Assembly: GCA_015680685.1 (NCBI GenBank)
Contig: MNCI01023331.1
Span: forward strand, 62,699-126,698
Length of the DNA stretch: 64,000 nt
Origin: Gnetum montanum
Taxonomy: Eukaryota; Streptophyta; Gnetopsida; Gnetales; Gnetaceae
Direction: 5' to 3'
A model generated the notes under the pieces. The model searched no databases. It was given only the letters and a program-made list of their open reading frames with translations, and was not told where the DNA came from. The first letter of the stretch is position 1. Every line of letters starts with the position of its first letter. The position numbers and the translations under genes were made by a program. This document shows, one piece after another, positions 36,088 through 48,200 of the stretch.

Positions 36088-37695
36088 ATGGAGGAGAGTG
36101 AGAAACTACTTCAACACCTTTTTCAACCCAAGATTTCATCATGGAAGGGGAATTTGCGTAGGTATGTTTTTCTTTCACTCTTGTTCCTTGGCAATCTATT
36201 GTAGGGAAACCAAGGTAGGAGCCATTAGTGCTACCATTTTTTCTCTATTTCAAAGTGAAAATTTTGCTAGATTTTGGGGTTTGTATCACGGTTTTCTCAT
36301 TGCTGTGAATTTCAGGTGTTAGGGACATTGCTAGGGTTTTGAGTTTCACCATTTTTCATGTTTTTTATGTGATGAACTAAGTATGGGTAGCGTAAGGATC
36401 AGTTAGTAGTGTGAGGATTAGACCTAAGGCATGCTATGGCATGAACAAATCAAGGAAACACCTTAGCATGAGTAATGAGGGCATGCATGAACGTGAGTTC
36501 TATTGCAAGGTGTGTATAGTATGGCCAATGCTCCTGCAAAATTTCTTGTTTCTACGTGATGATCAGCAGTTGGCATGAGTGGTCCAGGGCATGCCTAATG
36601 TGAACAACCTAGGATGCCTAGAATGCGCAAACCAGGCCACGCCTAGTGTGAGCGACCCAAGGTGCCTAGCATGGACGATGAGGGTTTTGTACAATGCTAT
36701 CGGGCACATGCGAGATGATTAGTTTGACATTGATATTAATGAGTTGTTGAGCATGGCATGAGATACCATAGAAAGGAAGGGCTAGGGGGATGCAAGGCAA
36801 GCTCATTGTGTGTTACCTGTAGGTGCAGGGTATAGCTTGAACATGGATATTTGGGAGGGGCAGTGTGTGAGCGCACAAAGAACCATGTTTCACCAATTTT
36901 TGCCTAGCATGGGTATCTTAGAGAAAGCTAAATTTGTTCCTGGAGGTAAACTATGATTTTTTGGTGTTTAGGGCTACTTCTCAACTACTTCTGCCACATG
37001 AGTTATGTGATTTCCTGGTTTACAGTGTGATGTCGTGTTATGTGCATCACAGTGTGAGTTGCTAGGAATGTGCATTGTAGCGTGAGCTACTAGGAATGTG
37101 CATTGTAGCATGAGCTGCCAGGACTGTGCATCGCAGCGTGAGCTACAAGGGGGTGAGGAGTTATTTAGGATAGCATGAATCATGAAATGCTCACTCATTT
37201 TTGATGTTACGTCTCTTGGAACTACATGATTTCAATATTTTTATGCGAATGTTGGTTTCATATTACTTGTAAAGAACTATTCTCTAGCATTTAATGGATC
37301 CCAATGTTCCCCAGCGAGCATCAAATACACTAAACAAATACTGATGTTCTTGTCTCATGGGGTTATCTTGTGTGTATGTTGAATGTTATAGACTTATTTA
37401 CTTACTTATTTATTTATTTTTTTTGTTTAGTTTATATGTTTTAAGTTACTTACCTAAGGTTCTGACTCTATGCAGGGGACCTAAGCCTTTTCTCTTTGTG
37501 ATTGAACTTGTTGATGTGCTATCTTGGTTTGGCCCTTTGGAACCGAACATGCCTAGTTATGACATGCGGATCAGGATTCATGTAATATGGTTTCGTCCAA
37601 ATGTTGGTGCATTTTTATAATTTATTTTTCAAAATTTTAGCATTGTCATATGGTCTCATTTGATTGAGAAATTGACTCATGATATTGTTGAGACT
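36088..37695 (+). pseudogene. D copy of the opposite-strand gene: exon 1 and broken exon 2 (HAD/FCP1-like)
   Basis: Exon 1 is 36088-36161 (ATG, MEESEKLLQ... ISSWKGNLR) with donor AG|GTATGT. Exon 2 begins at 37476 after TCTATGCAG and reads GPKPFLFVIELVDVLSWFG. Both junctions split the same Arg codon in phase 2, exactly as in B. Exon 2 is cut at 37695 by insertion of element C, and its 3' part lies outside the window. The intron is 1314 nt (731 nt in B). The FCP1-like catalytic DxDxT site reads ELVDV, so the aspartates are lost. Function unknown. Confidence 0.75.
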
Positions 37696-39525
37696 TGAAA
37701 CACCCCAAAAAATGCGAGGTCATTCTTGCTTCACTAGGAATAGTATGTCGCGTAGCGTTATGGAAGTTCTTTAGAAGGAGAACACTCTGAGTTTTGGCCA
37801 ACCAGTTTGGAAACTTTTCTACTTTGGGCATGAACGAGCTCTATGGTACATCCTGCTTGTTCATCCAAGTAGCTCACCCAATCGACAACCTGCTCAGAAA
37901 TGATGCAGGGAGTTTGCAACAGCATTCTAGATGCGTAAGAAATAGTTCGGCAAGTTTTCTAAGGCACAAAGTTTTCTATGCTACGCTACGCCCTGCTATG
38001 TGGCATAGAAAACTTTAGAAAACATCTGCAAAGCGAAGTGTCACGCTATGCTACGCTATGAAGCGTAGCGTAGCATAGCAACGACCATGTAGCCAATTTC
38101 ACAAACCAGCTTCAAGTCCTTCAAATGTCCCTTTTTGTTAGGAAGCGGTAGACCATGTCTGCTGCTATGCTATGCTGAGTTACATTGTGTAGCAAGGCAT
38201 AGCAATCCTATGGAAGAGACAGAAGGTAGCTCAAAGAACCAAGCCAGCAAAGTTGCAAATTCCACAATGTAGGAAGCAAGGTTTGTAGTTTGGCCAAGTT
38301 TTTGCGACTAAGGCCAAATGCTACATTACACTACACTATGTTATGCTACATAGCGTAGCAAGCATATAGCATATGTGTAGCAGGACAACATGCTATGCTA
38401 CACCAAGCATGCCATGCTACGATGCATGGTGAAGCATGCGGGTGGTTGTGCGATGTCAATGCACTTCACCTAATTGGACCATTGGCACACGTCTCCAAAT
38501 GCTGATGGCACAATTACGGTGTGGTAGGCTCACAGTTGCAGCATTGCAGACTCATGGTCACAATGGTCATGTACGTGCAATGGTTATATTGGCATGTGTA
38601 GAACTGGCAAGTCAGTGAAGTCTCAAGGCACATGGTATCCAAACTGGCTCTATTTTGTGCCCTTGGTCCTATAAATACCTCGACAAGCAACACTCAAAGA
38701 TCCTCTAGCTTCCTCACTCTTTGGTTCCATTTTTGAATTCTGTTTAGTTCAAAGTTTTTGCCAAGTGTCCCATTTCTCTTCTACTTGGCGAATCGAGTTC
38801 TCCTCCTGGTAGGTTGCAGCATCTAGCATTGTAAGATTTCTATTCAACATTGCGAATAGTTAGCATTCCCAACTAACATTCCATTCTACCACCTTGGTAG
38901 AATTCATGCATTGTCAGCGTTAAAGTCCATGCCCAAGCGCATGAAGCATCAAGCATTCTACTTTGGCTTCAGCATCAAGCATTGTACTCTTTCTTTTTGA
39001 CACCATGAATAGTAAGCATCCCCAACTGGCACTTTTTTCTATCCCCTTTTCTACCACCTTGGTAAAATCCCCATGTTGTCAGCTCCAAATTCTGCCCCTA
39101 GATGCACAGCTTACTTACTCTACACACACCTTGGTTACTTTTGGGATCTCTGCACGCCATCTCATTGTGCAACTGACTGTATCCACTTTGTCATAGTAGA
39201 TTTGTAGCTTTAAAGTGGTGCACATTTCTAATTGTATTTTACTTTGTTTCCTGTCTATCATTGCATACTGTACTACCTTTCCGCTTTATTTATTCCCATC
39301 CATTGTCTCGCATTGCTTTATATTTTTTCATCCTCACTTCTAAAAATATATGTTGCAAAAGGCTATATAGATGCCGATTAAAGTCCTTGTCTGATCGACA
39401 AGACTATTCAAGGCTCCCTGTGTTTGCACACACCCATCATGGCCTTCCCGTGGACATAGGGTCGAAATTGTCACGCCCGCCGACCCATCGGTGTTTTCTA
39501 GCTACCTACATTTTTGGTTGCTACA
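37696..39525 (+). repeat. C 5' LTR
   Basis: Starts TGAAACACCCC and ends GGTTGCTACA. It holds TATAAATA at 38669-38676, an ACGC-type U3 array decayed into CTACGCTATG/AGCGTAGCATAG runs (about 37975-38440), and U5 with CTTGTCTGATCGACAAGAC. The ORF-like stretches inside are not genes. Confidence 0.9.
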
Positions 39526-39531
39526 ATTTTC

Positions 39532-39548
39532 TGGTGCTAGAAGGAGGG
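39532..39548 (+). other. C primer-binding site (probable tRNA-Asn)
   Basis: TGGTGCTAGAAGGAGGG lies six bases after the LTR. The B version TGGCGCTAGAAGGAGGG is complementary to the 3' end of plant tRNA-Asn as I remember it. Confidence 0.65.
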
Positions 39549-39649
39549 TCTTCAGTGCCTTTTCCACATGTCACAGTAGTTTTGTGAGCCTTCTACACCC
39601 TGATATGCAGAAGTGTAAATGCAACACCCTTCTGCGGTTGTTTTCACTT

Positions 39650-40090
39650 TGCGCAATGTAGATTGGTCACCTTGACGGTTCCTTGGGAGCCCCATAGAAC
39701 AGAAGGCCTCTGAATGCATATTAACTAGCCCATTTTATAGTAGTCTTGCATGTGTTTCATATCCTATTGTGTGAGGTATGAAGTGGTCACCTCAACGGCT
39801 CCTCCAGAGCCCTGTGAGACATAAAGCCTGTTCATGCGCTAGTTAACTTGCCCCTCATAGTCTTGCATGTGTCTTGTGCCTCTCAAGGTACAGGGTAGTT
39901 GCTTCGATGGTTCCTTGGGAATCCTATGAGACACAGATCCTTCTTGGTTGCTGACTAGCTTTCCAGTTCTATGGTAGTCTTGCGTGCGTTTTGTACCCTA
40001 AAGTGTGTGGTACAAAATGGTTGCCTCGAGAGTTCCTCCAGAATCTAGCAAGAGATAAAGCCTTCTCTTTTGCTATTTCCTAGTTTCCTT
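39650..40090 (+). repeat. C leader repeat, about 118 bp, four units
   Basis: Recurring blocks of GGTCACCTCAACGGCTCCTC, AGAGCCCTGTGAGACATAAAG and TAGTCTTGCATGTGT in the untranslated leader before gag. Confidence 0.7.
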
Positions 40091-40174
40091 TCTCATTCGC
40101 ACTCTTTTGCATAATTGTTTGCACTTTTTTGCATAGCTATTGACATAACTACTTGCACAACCATTTGCTTAACG

Positions 40175-43100
40175 ATGGCTTTCTCAAATACTGATGCCAA
40201 CGTTTTCAACATTGAAACTCCTGTCATGGTTCAAGGTACTACTGGTGCCAAACAACTGCTGAATCCAATGGAAGAAACACATCGATCTCTTAGGATCCAA
40301 AACTAAGGGCCTAAGGGATTAGCCTAGCAACATGAGCATTATAATTTACTTTGTGCAAAGGTGTAGGCAAATCTGCCCTTGGATTCACACAAACTCGAAG
40401 AAAAAGATAGCTTCGAGTTGACTTACTGCAACAAGAAGAAATTTATTCCTACCCCCAATGTTGCTTTACCTTTAACACAAGTGTACCAAAGGCTTCTAGA
40501 CCAACTAATCTAGTTGGCTAGGCTTAGGAAGCAACAGGACACAACGTCCAATCAAGATGATGCTTTCCAAGACGGTTAGGAGGAACTCGATTTTCAATTG
40601 GACAAGGCAGGTCCAATTGAGCCCGCTCTTATCCCTCCTACCCAATCCTTCTGGGCAAAAATGATGTCTACTACCACTCCCTTTGTAGTCATGCCTACGC
40701 TACCGCAACCCATGACTATAGCTACCATGGATGGCCACACCAATTATGCGGTGTTTCAATGCCCGCTCTCGCCTGTCTCACCTTTTCCATTTGCAACTAC
40801 TTTCCTACTGTAGGCTATTCAATAGTTAATCCCTACAAGGCAGCATACACCAATTTCGGTTACCCTACAACATGTGCATACCATGCTAACTTTGCAAACA
40901 TACACGACTGCTGCCTCATTCATGTCAACTCCACCTATTCTAGTAGGCCTCAACCCATCCACATGATGGGCCTTGTTTGCTTCTTCACCTATTTCACAAC
41001 TGTCACAGATGTCTCAAATACACCAAGCCTCGCATATGGTGCAACCCAACACAGGCCTATGGTCTATGCTATCGATGACGCAAATTGTCCATCCGGTAGT
41101 CCAACCCGTAGTTCCTGCCCAAACAACATCACCTACCAGGTGGTGAACAACCCAAGTAGTACTTCTCATGGGGGTCATCCCAACAGTACCGCTGATGGGT
41201 CGCACCATCACTCTCATCATGCCACATGTGGGGGCTTCCCCCGCAGCACCCCAACCCTCTAGAACATCACCGAGTCTAGACCAAGTATTTTAGCTTATCC
41301 AGATCCTCATTGAGGAAATAAAATGCCTCAAGGCTTCTGGGTCTGACACAGTACAAGTCATGGACTTTTACCAAGAAAACCCCATCAACCTTGCAATCCC
41401 TGCTTTGACATTTCCCCTAATGATGTCTCTCCCACACTCATGAAATACAATGGGAAGGGGTATCCCAACATGCATCTTGTTACTTTTAGTTTTGAGTCTT
41501 TGCTATTGCAACAATGGCCGCACATGATTATTCATGTTTTCGCCATGTCTTTAGCTGGAAAATCTTTAGATTGGTATCATGCACTGCCATGCTCATCGAT
41601 TTCAACTTTGGAAGAACTGCTGACCTAATTCATGACACGCTTCAAATATAGCTTGAAGCCAAAAAAACACACTGGATTAGTTGATGAGCGTGCAGCAAGA
41701 CCCGTTAGATCCATTTCAGAAGTTCATTTAATGCTGGAGCCCTAACCCTTAACAAAATCCACGAGCCCATCGTGGAGGCCCAATTGCTAGCTATCTTCAA
41801 GGGTGTAGTGAACGACTTCATTAAGTCAAAGCTATACTACCTCACTCCTCGGTCTCTTAGTCAGGCTTTCGCTCAAACCAAGAGCATATAGGACGCAGCC
41901 GAAGCAAGCAAAGACTTAACCTATATTACTTACAAGAGCACTTTTGCAAAGAAGAAAAAGGGTAAGGCCCTAAAAACCATGGTGGCCACTGTGGCAACTG
42001 AGGCTAAGCTCAAACCTAGCAACAACAACAACAATAGCAACAATAGCAACAAGACTAGCAAGAAACTGGTCATACAAGCGGCTAAACCTGCACCCAAACT
42101 GGGCCATGTGCTACAACCTGCTACACCTATGCCTGAGACATCCACAGAACCTAAACCAAAATTTAAGTGCAAAGACCATTCAAAGTACATCCCACTGCCT
42201 CTAAAGCCTTCAGAGCTTCTGAAGCAACTGCTGGCAGCAGGGTACATCCAACATAAGTAGATGTTAGAAGAAGCAAATGCCAAGCATCAACACTATCGTG
42301 AGCTCCTTAGGAACTCCTCTTTGGCCTTGCCCAATGAACCTCTAGTTCCTAGGAAGTTTAGGCTAGACAGATTTTGTGACTACCACCAACTATGTGGTCA
42401 TAGTATGGATTACTGTATGTTGTTGCAAGATGACATGCAAAGATTGATTGATGGGGGGAAACTGTTGTTGGATGAAAGCAACCCAGTGTGCCCCAAAAAG
42501 TAGTCTATGTATGTCTATATAGATCCTCTCAATGCCAATAATGCCAGTTACATCATCAACACTATCAGCATTGAAAGTAATCCCAAGCCACCTAGGCAAC
42601 CATTCGTGGTCTGTGTGCCTCAGTGTGGTGCACCAACACCACTGGCAGTTGGCCTAATCCTGCAACAGCCATTCATTCTAAAAGTCCCACCATGGGCACC
42701 CACTATTGCAGCACCTGTTAGTAGAGCCATGCGGCTCCACCAGCTACACCCCTAGCTCCATTTATCATTAGGGGGCCGACATCTTCGATAGCCCCTATCC
42801 CGTGCAACAAAACTGAATAGCCTCCTCACCTTGCAAGGTGAGTGGTACACTAGGTAGACAAGATGGCAAAAGGGAATACTATCGAAGGTATCCCCAAGTC
42901 TACATCTTCACTCCTTTCATCCACACCTTCACTTCCAAAGGTGAAGGTCAACGTGACTATGCAGCCTACATCATCCTACCAACAGGGATCTGAACTTAGG
43001 TCTGAAGTCACCTCTCCTCGGGAGATTCATCTTTCTGGGATGAATCAAAGAGGAAGAGAGCATCAAACAAGGGTAGTGCCAAAAACTCCTAGACACCCTC

Positions 43101-43587
43101 ACCTAGGTCAAGTAAGATCTGAAGAAAAAAAGGGCCACACTAAGTCTATATGACCTAATCATAGCATCTGTACCCACTTGTGAGGCTCTAGTCTGCATGT
43201 TAACGGTGATTCTAATCAATGAGAATATGCCTGTGGAGGAGGAGGCAATCCATTCGATCATGCTCTCCTCTATACCCATGGAGCTTGCAACACCTTGATT
43301 AACCTTCAGCAACAGTGCCATTAGGAAAGATCTTGAAGGGGGTCAGGTGACCACAGCATCTCTCTTTATCACAATTCAGGTTAGTCAACACCAGATCCAA
43401 AGGGTACACATTGATGATGGGGCTGTCAAAAATGTCATTCCCTTTCCTATCATAGATAAGATGGGATTGGTCAAATAGATCAAACCCACAACAATGTTGT
43501 ATCTGAGGTCCTTCAATGGGGCATGCGTCCTAGTGAAAGGAACAATTCACGTAAACTTCATAGCAGGGGACTAGTTCCCCACAGGTG
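40175..43587 (+). pseudogene. C gag-protease, left part
   Basis: Starts at ATG 40175 (MAFSNTDANVFN). Capsid sequence at 41440-41900 aligns with B (KYNGKGYPNMHLVTF, GKSLDWYHALP). A Cys/His motif lies near 42365-42420 (FCDYHQLCGHSMDYC). The protease active-site loop HIDDGAVKNVIPFP is near 43410, and VLVKGTIHVNFIAGD runs up to the insertion of B at 43587. Several stops and frameshifts. The protease continues at 61586. Confidence 0.85.
43583..43587 (+). repeat. Target-site duplication of B, left
   Basis: AGGTG, repeated at 61581-61585. Confidence 0.9.
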
Positions 43588-44814
43588 TGAAACACCACAA
43601 AAATCTTTTAAGTGTTGTGCCAGCGTTCACGCCCAGCGTACACGCCCAGCGTTCACGCCCAGTGTCTACGCCCAGCGTTCACGCCCAGTGTCTACACTCA
43701 CTGTACACGCCCAGGTGCGGCAGGGGCACATGCTCGACGATAGGATTTCCAATGGCAACATGAAGATTACACCAAAGAGCAAGGATTGAAGCAAGTGGAC
43801 ATCCGTCGGTCTCTACGCCCGGCGTCTACCCCCGGCGTATACGCCCAGCGTGTACGCCCAGCGTACACGCCAGCTTGTAATGTATACGCCCAACGTGTAC
43901 CGAGTTTCTAAATTGTAACGCTCGGTCTATACGCCACGTGTCCCCCCGTCTGCTTTTCCCGGTAACCCTACCCCTATAAATAGCCCAGTTTTCCACATTT
44001 ACAGGGCGACAGAAATTTACCAGAGCCAACCCAGAGCAATTACGCTGCTGAAACCCTCTACTCTTACGCTTACGCTGGAAGTCCTGCACGCTGCACGTTG
44101 CACACTGAGCACAGTCCGCCCCTCGCCTATCGCATCAACCAGCTGCATCCCTCTGTCCACCGGGGCTTTACATCCGCCTTGTGTCCCTCCACAACTGTGT
44201 TAGACCGGTGCACAACATTTTAACTCTATAATCCATTATTTACGTTTGTTGCAAGTTCTTTTACAGTTTTACGTTGATTCGGCCCGCGCTTTGTTTACGC
44301 CTGTTCACGTTCCCGCTCCGCGCTCAGTTCACGTCCGAAGACGACCACTGCTTACGCTCGCTGTGAGCTCTTTTTTAGTTTTACGTCAATTTGGCCCACC
44401 CTTCGTTCACGCCCGCTTGCATTTTCGCTCCGTCTCCGTTTGTTTACGCCCACTGTTCACGCCGTTTGCTTCTTACGCCCTACATCCATTTACTGTTTAC
44501 GCTGTCACGCCCGTACGCTCACGCTGTGTTCATTTCTGTTTACGCTGTTACTTCCTACGCCATTCACGCCCGTTATATTTACGCCGTGCACGCCTGATTC
44601 ATCGCTTATGCCCTGTTTATGTATAACCCAGCGCATAACGCTTCGGCGGCGCTCGGGGAAGTCCTTGTTTGATCCGCGTGCGGACCATCCAAGGCACTCT
44701 GCCTTCGTCCACTCCAGCTCGCCCTCAAGCGGAGGCAGGGTCAACTGTGCTTGCCTGCTGATTTTTCGGTGCCTCCAACGTTCCAGCCTCGCACCGACAA
44801 TTTCGGTCGGCACA
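43588..44814 (+). repeat. B 5' LTR
   Basis: Starts TGAAACACCACA and ends GTCGGCACA. It has a U3 array of CACGCCCAGCGT motifs (43622-43890), TATAAATAG at 43975-43983, an ACGCC-rich R/U5 and a conserved GGGGAAGTCCTTGTTTGATC block. The 84-bp difference from the 3' LTR lies mainly in the motif array. Frames within it (43523-44847) are not genes. Confidence 0.95.
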
Positions 44815-44819
44815 ATTTT

Positions 44820-44836
44820 TGGCGCTAGAAGGAGGG
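44820..44836 (+). other. B primer-binding site (probable tRNA-Asn)
   Basis: TGGCGCTAGAAGGAGGG, five bases after the LTR. It is complementary to the tRNA-Asn 3' end as I recall it; this needs checking against a tRNA set. Confidence 0.7.
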
Positions 44837-44939
44837 CCCTTCGCTAAACAGGCTTCACTTCCCTCAGCGTTCACGCTGGTCAGCGTCCTCGCTGCCATTT
44901 TTAAAATCAGACTCAGCGTCTACGCTGCCGACTCCAGCG

Positions 44940-45200
44940 GTTACGCTGCACAAACCCTAGCGTATATGCTGCACGCTTACGCCAGCGTCGACGCCACATA
45001 CTTAGCGTACACGCTACACGCTTACGCCAGCGTTTACACTGCAGACGAACCCCAGCGTACACGCTACATGCTTACGTCAGCGTTTATGCTGGAAACGAAC
45101 CCCAGCGTACACGCTACACGCTTACGCCAGCGTTTACGCTACAAACGAACCCCAGCGTACACGCTACACGCTTACGCCAGCGTTTACGCCGGATCCTTAG
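44940..45200 (+). repeat. 50-bp leader repeat, about five units
   Basis: Units start with CCCAGCGTACACGCTACACG at 45051, 45101 and 45151, exactly 50 bp apart, with diverged units before. Non-coding leader between primer site and gag. Confidence 0.85.
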
Positions 45201-45273
45201 CCTGTAGACTTGTCTACGCCACCGCATACACTGTTATCCATATCAATTCCACACACTCAAATCGTCCATAATC

Positions 45274-48200
45274 ATGAATCCCATCAACATCACTGCTGCT
45301 ACTACCCAGAACGTTAACATCTCAGACGCAACAGCTGCCCAGAAATCCATCAGACAACATATGGGAGGGCAACCCACAATGGGGCCCCGTCGATCGTTGA
45401 GGTTGCAAGGGAGAGCCCCTGCCACTAACATCATAAGCCAAGATGAGTACAACTTCATTTGCATTAAGATACAAGCTGGCCTGGCAGTAGACCGGGCTGA
45501 GATGGAAGTAAAAAGGCAATTTGAGATCTTTTATAGAGGGGGGTATGAATTCATCCCTTCCCCGTATGACGTAATCCCCATTCCGGAGCAATTCTCGGAG
45601 CTCTTTATGCAGCTCCTTCTGCACATGAGCCAATCGTTAGATCAGGTTACGGTAGAACCACAACGGGGTGAAGAGGACGAGTTCGCTGCGCAATCTGAGC
45701 ATGAGGACTCCTATCATACTCTCAGTCCACATAACCATGTAAACCCCGTATTTAACCCGGACGCAGGGGAAACCATACCCCTCCAACCCATTACCTCTGA
45801 CCACACTCAAGCACTGTTACAAGAAACATCCGCGTCAGCTCAAGTCCCTCCCCAAGGCCACCCTTTGTCCAATGCCTTCCCTTTTACACTTGCAGGTTCA
45901 TCCTCACAAGCACAGCCCCCTCACAGTAACCTAGGAGTGACGTTTCAAGCCCAGTCCCAAGTGGTAAGAATGCCACACGTTATACCTGTGTCCACACCCG
46001 CTCACTACATCCCACATATCCAAACGCACGCGCCCCCTTTCACTGCCGTAACCCAACAAGGGGCCTCCTCGTACAACATGGCTGGACAGTGGTCGATGAC
46101 GGGCACGACGTCGCACCAGGCTTCCCACCACTACATGCCGCCCCACATGTTGCCACCGATTCATGTGCCTCAGGCACAACCATGACCACAGCAGCAACAG
46201 CTTCCTCTCTATAATGTAGTGCCCCTGATGCCATCTACCATACACTTCCCGAAAACGCAACCCCCAACGACGCAACTTTCACCCTTCCAGTCAACCGTTC
46301 AGCAATCTAACCCATACAACGCGCCACAAGCCCAAACCACCTCGCTCCCAAATGCACAGGATTGGGCAGATGCTAAAAGAATGATGCAGGAATTGACAGA
46401 CGAGGTAAAGCGCCTCAAAACTGTCACCGATGGGGAGATGAAAGTGGTAGATTTCTACAATGATGACTCCATCAGCTCCTCTGTCCCACCTTTAACCTTG
46501 CCCAAAGGTGTTCCCTTGCCAACATTAACCAAGTATAATGGCGAGACAGATCCTAACGCCCATCTCATAACATTCCGGTTGGAATGCGCCCTGCTCCAAG
46601 CCTGGCCCCACGCTGTCCTCCGGGTGTTCCCCATGTCCCTTACGGGGAGGGCACTCGATTGGTACCGTGCCTTGCCCAGGAACTCCATCTGTGCTTTGGA
46701 TGATCTTATACGCCAGTTTGTGACCCGGTTTAAGTACAACTTGAAACCCGAGCCAACGCTGGATAGCCTCATGCAGATTAAGCAGGGGCCTCTCGAACCG
46801 ATCCAAAAATTTATTCAAAGATGGAGCGCAGCTCTGAACGAGCTTCATGAACCGATCTCCCCATTTTACCTACTTACGATCCTAAAAGGGGCCGTCAACG
46901 ATTTCTTTAAATCTAAACTGTATTACCTCAATGCGCGAGATCTCAATCAAGCGTTCGAACAAATTAAGAACATTGAAGAAGCTGCCCAAAATAGTCACGA
47001 TCCAGCCTACATAGCCTTTAAGAATCAACATACTAAGAAAGACAAAGAAAAGGCTAAAACCACTATAGCAGCCGTAGCAGGGACGCAACAACAAAAGCCA
47101 CCGACGCCATCTACTAACTATTATCACCCCCCGCCCACAACCACCGCACAAGAATCATCACCGCAGCAGAATCCGACAAACCGTACACGGAATTTCGAGA
47201 GGAAAGAACCCTCTCAATATACGCCTCTGCCAATGAAGCCTTCTCAACTCTTCGATCAGCTCTTAAAAGCTGGGTTGATGAGCCAAAAACAATTATCCCC
47301 TGCAGCCATTCAAAGACACGACCGATTCTGTCAACTCGTACAGAATCCGAGCCTAGCAACGCCAGATGAGCCCCCCGTGCCCAAAGGGTTCCGGATGGAT
47401 CGCTTTTGCGACTATCATCAAAGACCGGGACATGGAACAGATTACTGTTTTACTTTGAAGCAGGATATCCAACGAATGATTGATGAAGGTAGCATCACGT
47501 TTGACGGGGCTAACCCCGTCCAACCACAAAATCAAACCATGGGAGTGTACCAAGACCCCCTAAATACTAAGGAGGCTCCATACACAATTAGCACAATTTA
47601 CTGTGACGATGAGCCCGACGCACCCCACATTAATATGATACACCCGGAGAATAAGAAAATATCTAACAAGACGTTTGTAGTTCAAATCCCTCTCGTTGAG
47701 CCTATGCTCACATCCCAGACATCTCGTACCCCGCAGCAGCCATACGTAGTTCGAGTACCCTCGATTACACCTGTCCCCAATATGACGACGCGCCAACAAC
47801 CCTACGTGGTGCACATTCCCCCCGTTAATCCTGCGAGCACAATGACATCTTACGCTCGGCCTGCCCCCTTTGTAGTCCGAGTACCACCCGCAGTTGCAAT
47901 GACGGAGGTCCCATCTCCACTAAGGCCAACTCCATACGTCCTTCGGGTGCCCGCACAAGCTCCTGCCCAGTCATACCCGCAACCCCGTCTTGCTCCATAC
48001 GTCGTAAAGGTCCCTGGACAATCCCAGGGTCCGAGGCCAAGTCCTTGTAACACGCGAGAATGCCTAGCGGACAGGCTCACATGCGAACACGTGGAGAAGG
48101 AACGCCAACGGCTAGCCATGGGGCCACCTAAACCAATACCCCTTAGCTCCATGCCTATGGCATCATCGGACAATCAACCTGACATAGGTAGCAACGGCGA

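Larger units (their letters stand above)
28470..37695 (-). mobile_element. Element D: Tat/Ogre-like Ty3/gypsy retrotransposon, minus strand, split by element C
   Basis: The 3' LTR (28470-30312), polypurine tract, hairpin array, pol and the start of an opposite-strand gene are visible. The remainder (gag-protease and 5' LTR) should lie beyond the window, past element C. D inserted into the PERK 3' flank of the E block: E1 shows the uninterrupted site at about 9323-9334 (TTTGGGAATAC). The presumed duplication GGGAA (28465-28469) cannot be checked at the other end. Decayed, but pol is still readable. Confidence 0.85.

Noticed and set aside
44246-44847. Overlapping frames in the 5' LTR, repeated at 61090-61604
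   Set aside because: LTR R/U5 sequence, duplicated with the LTR; no coding signature.
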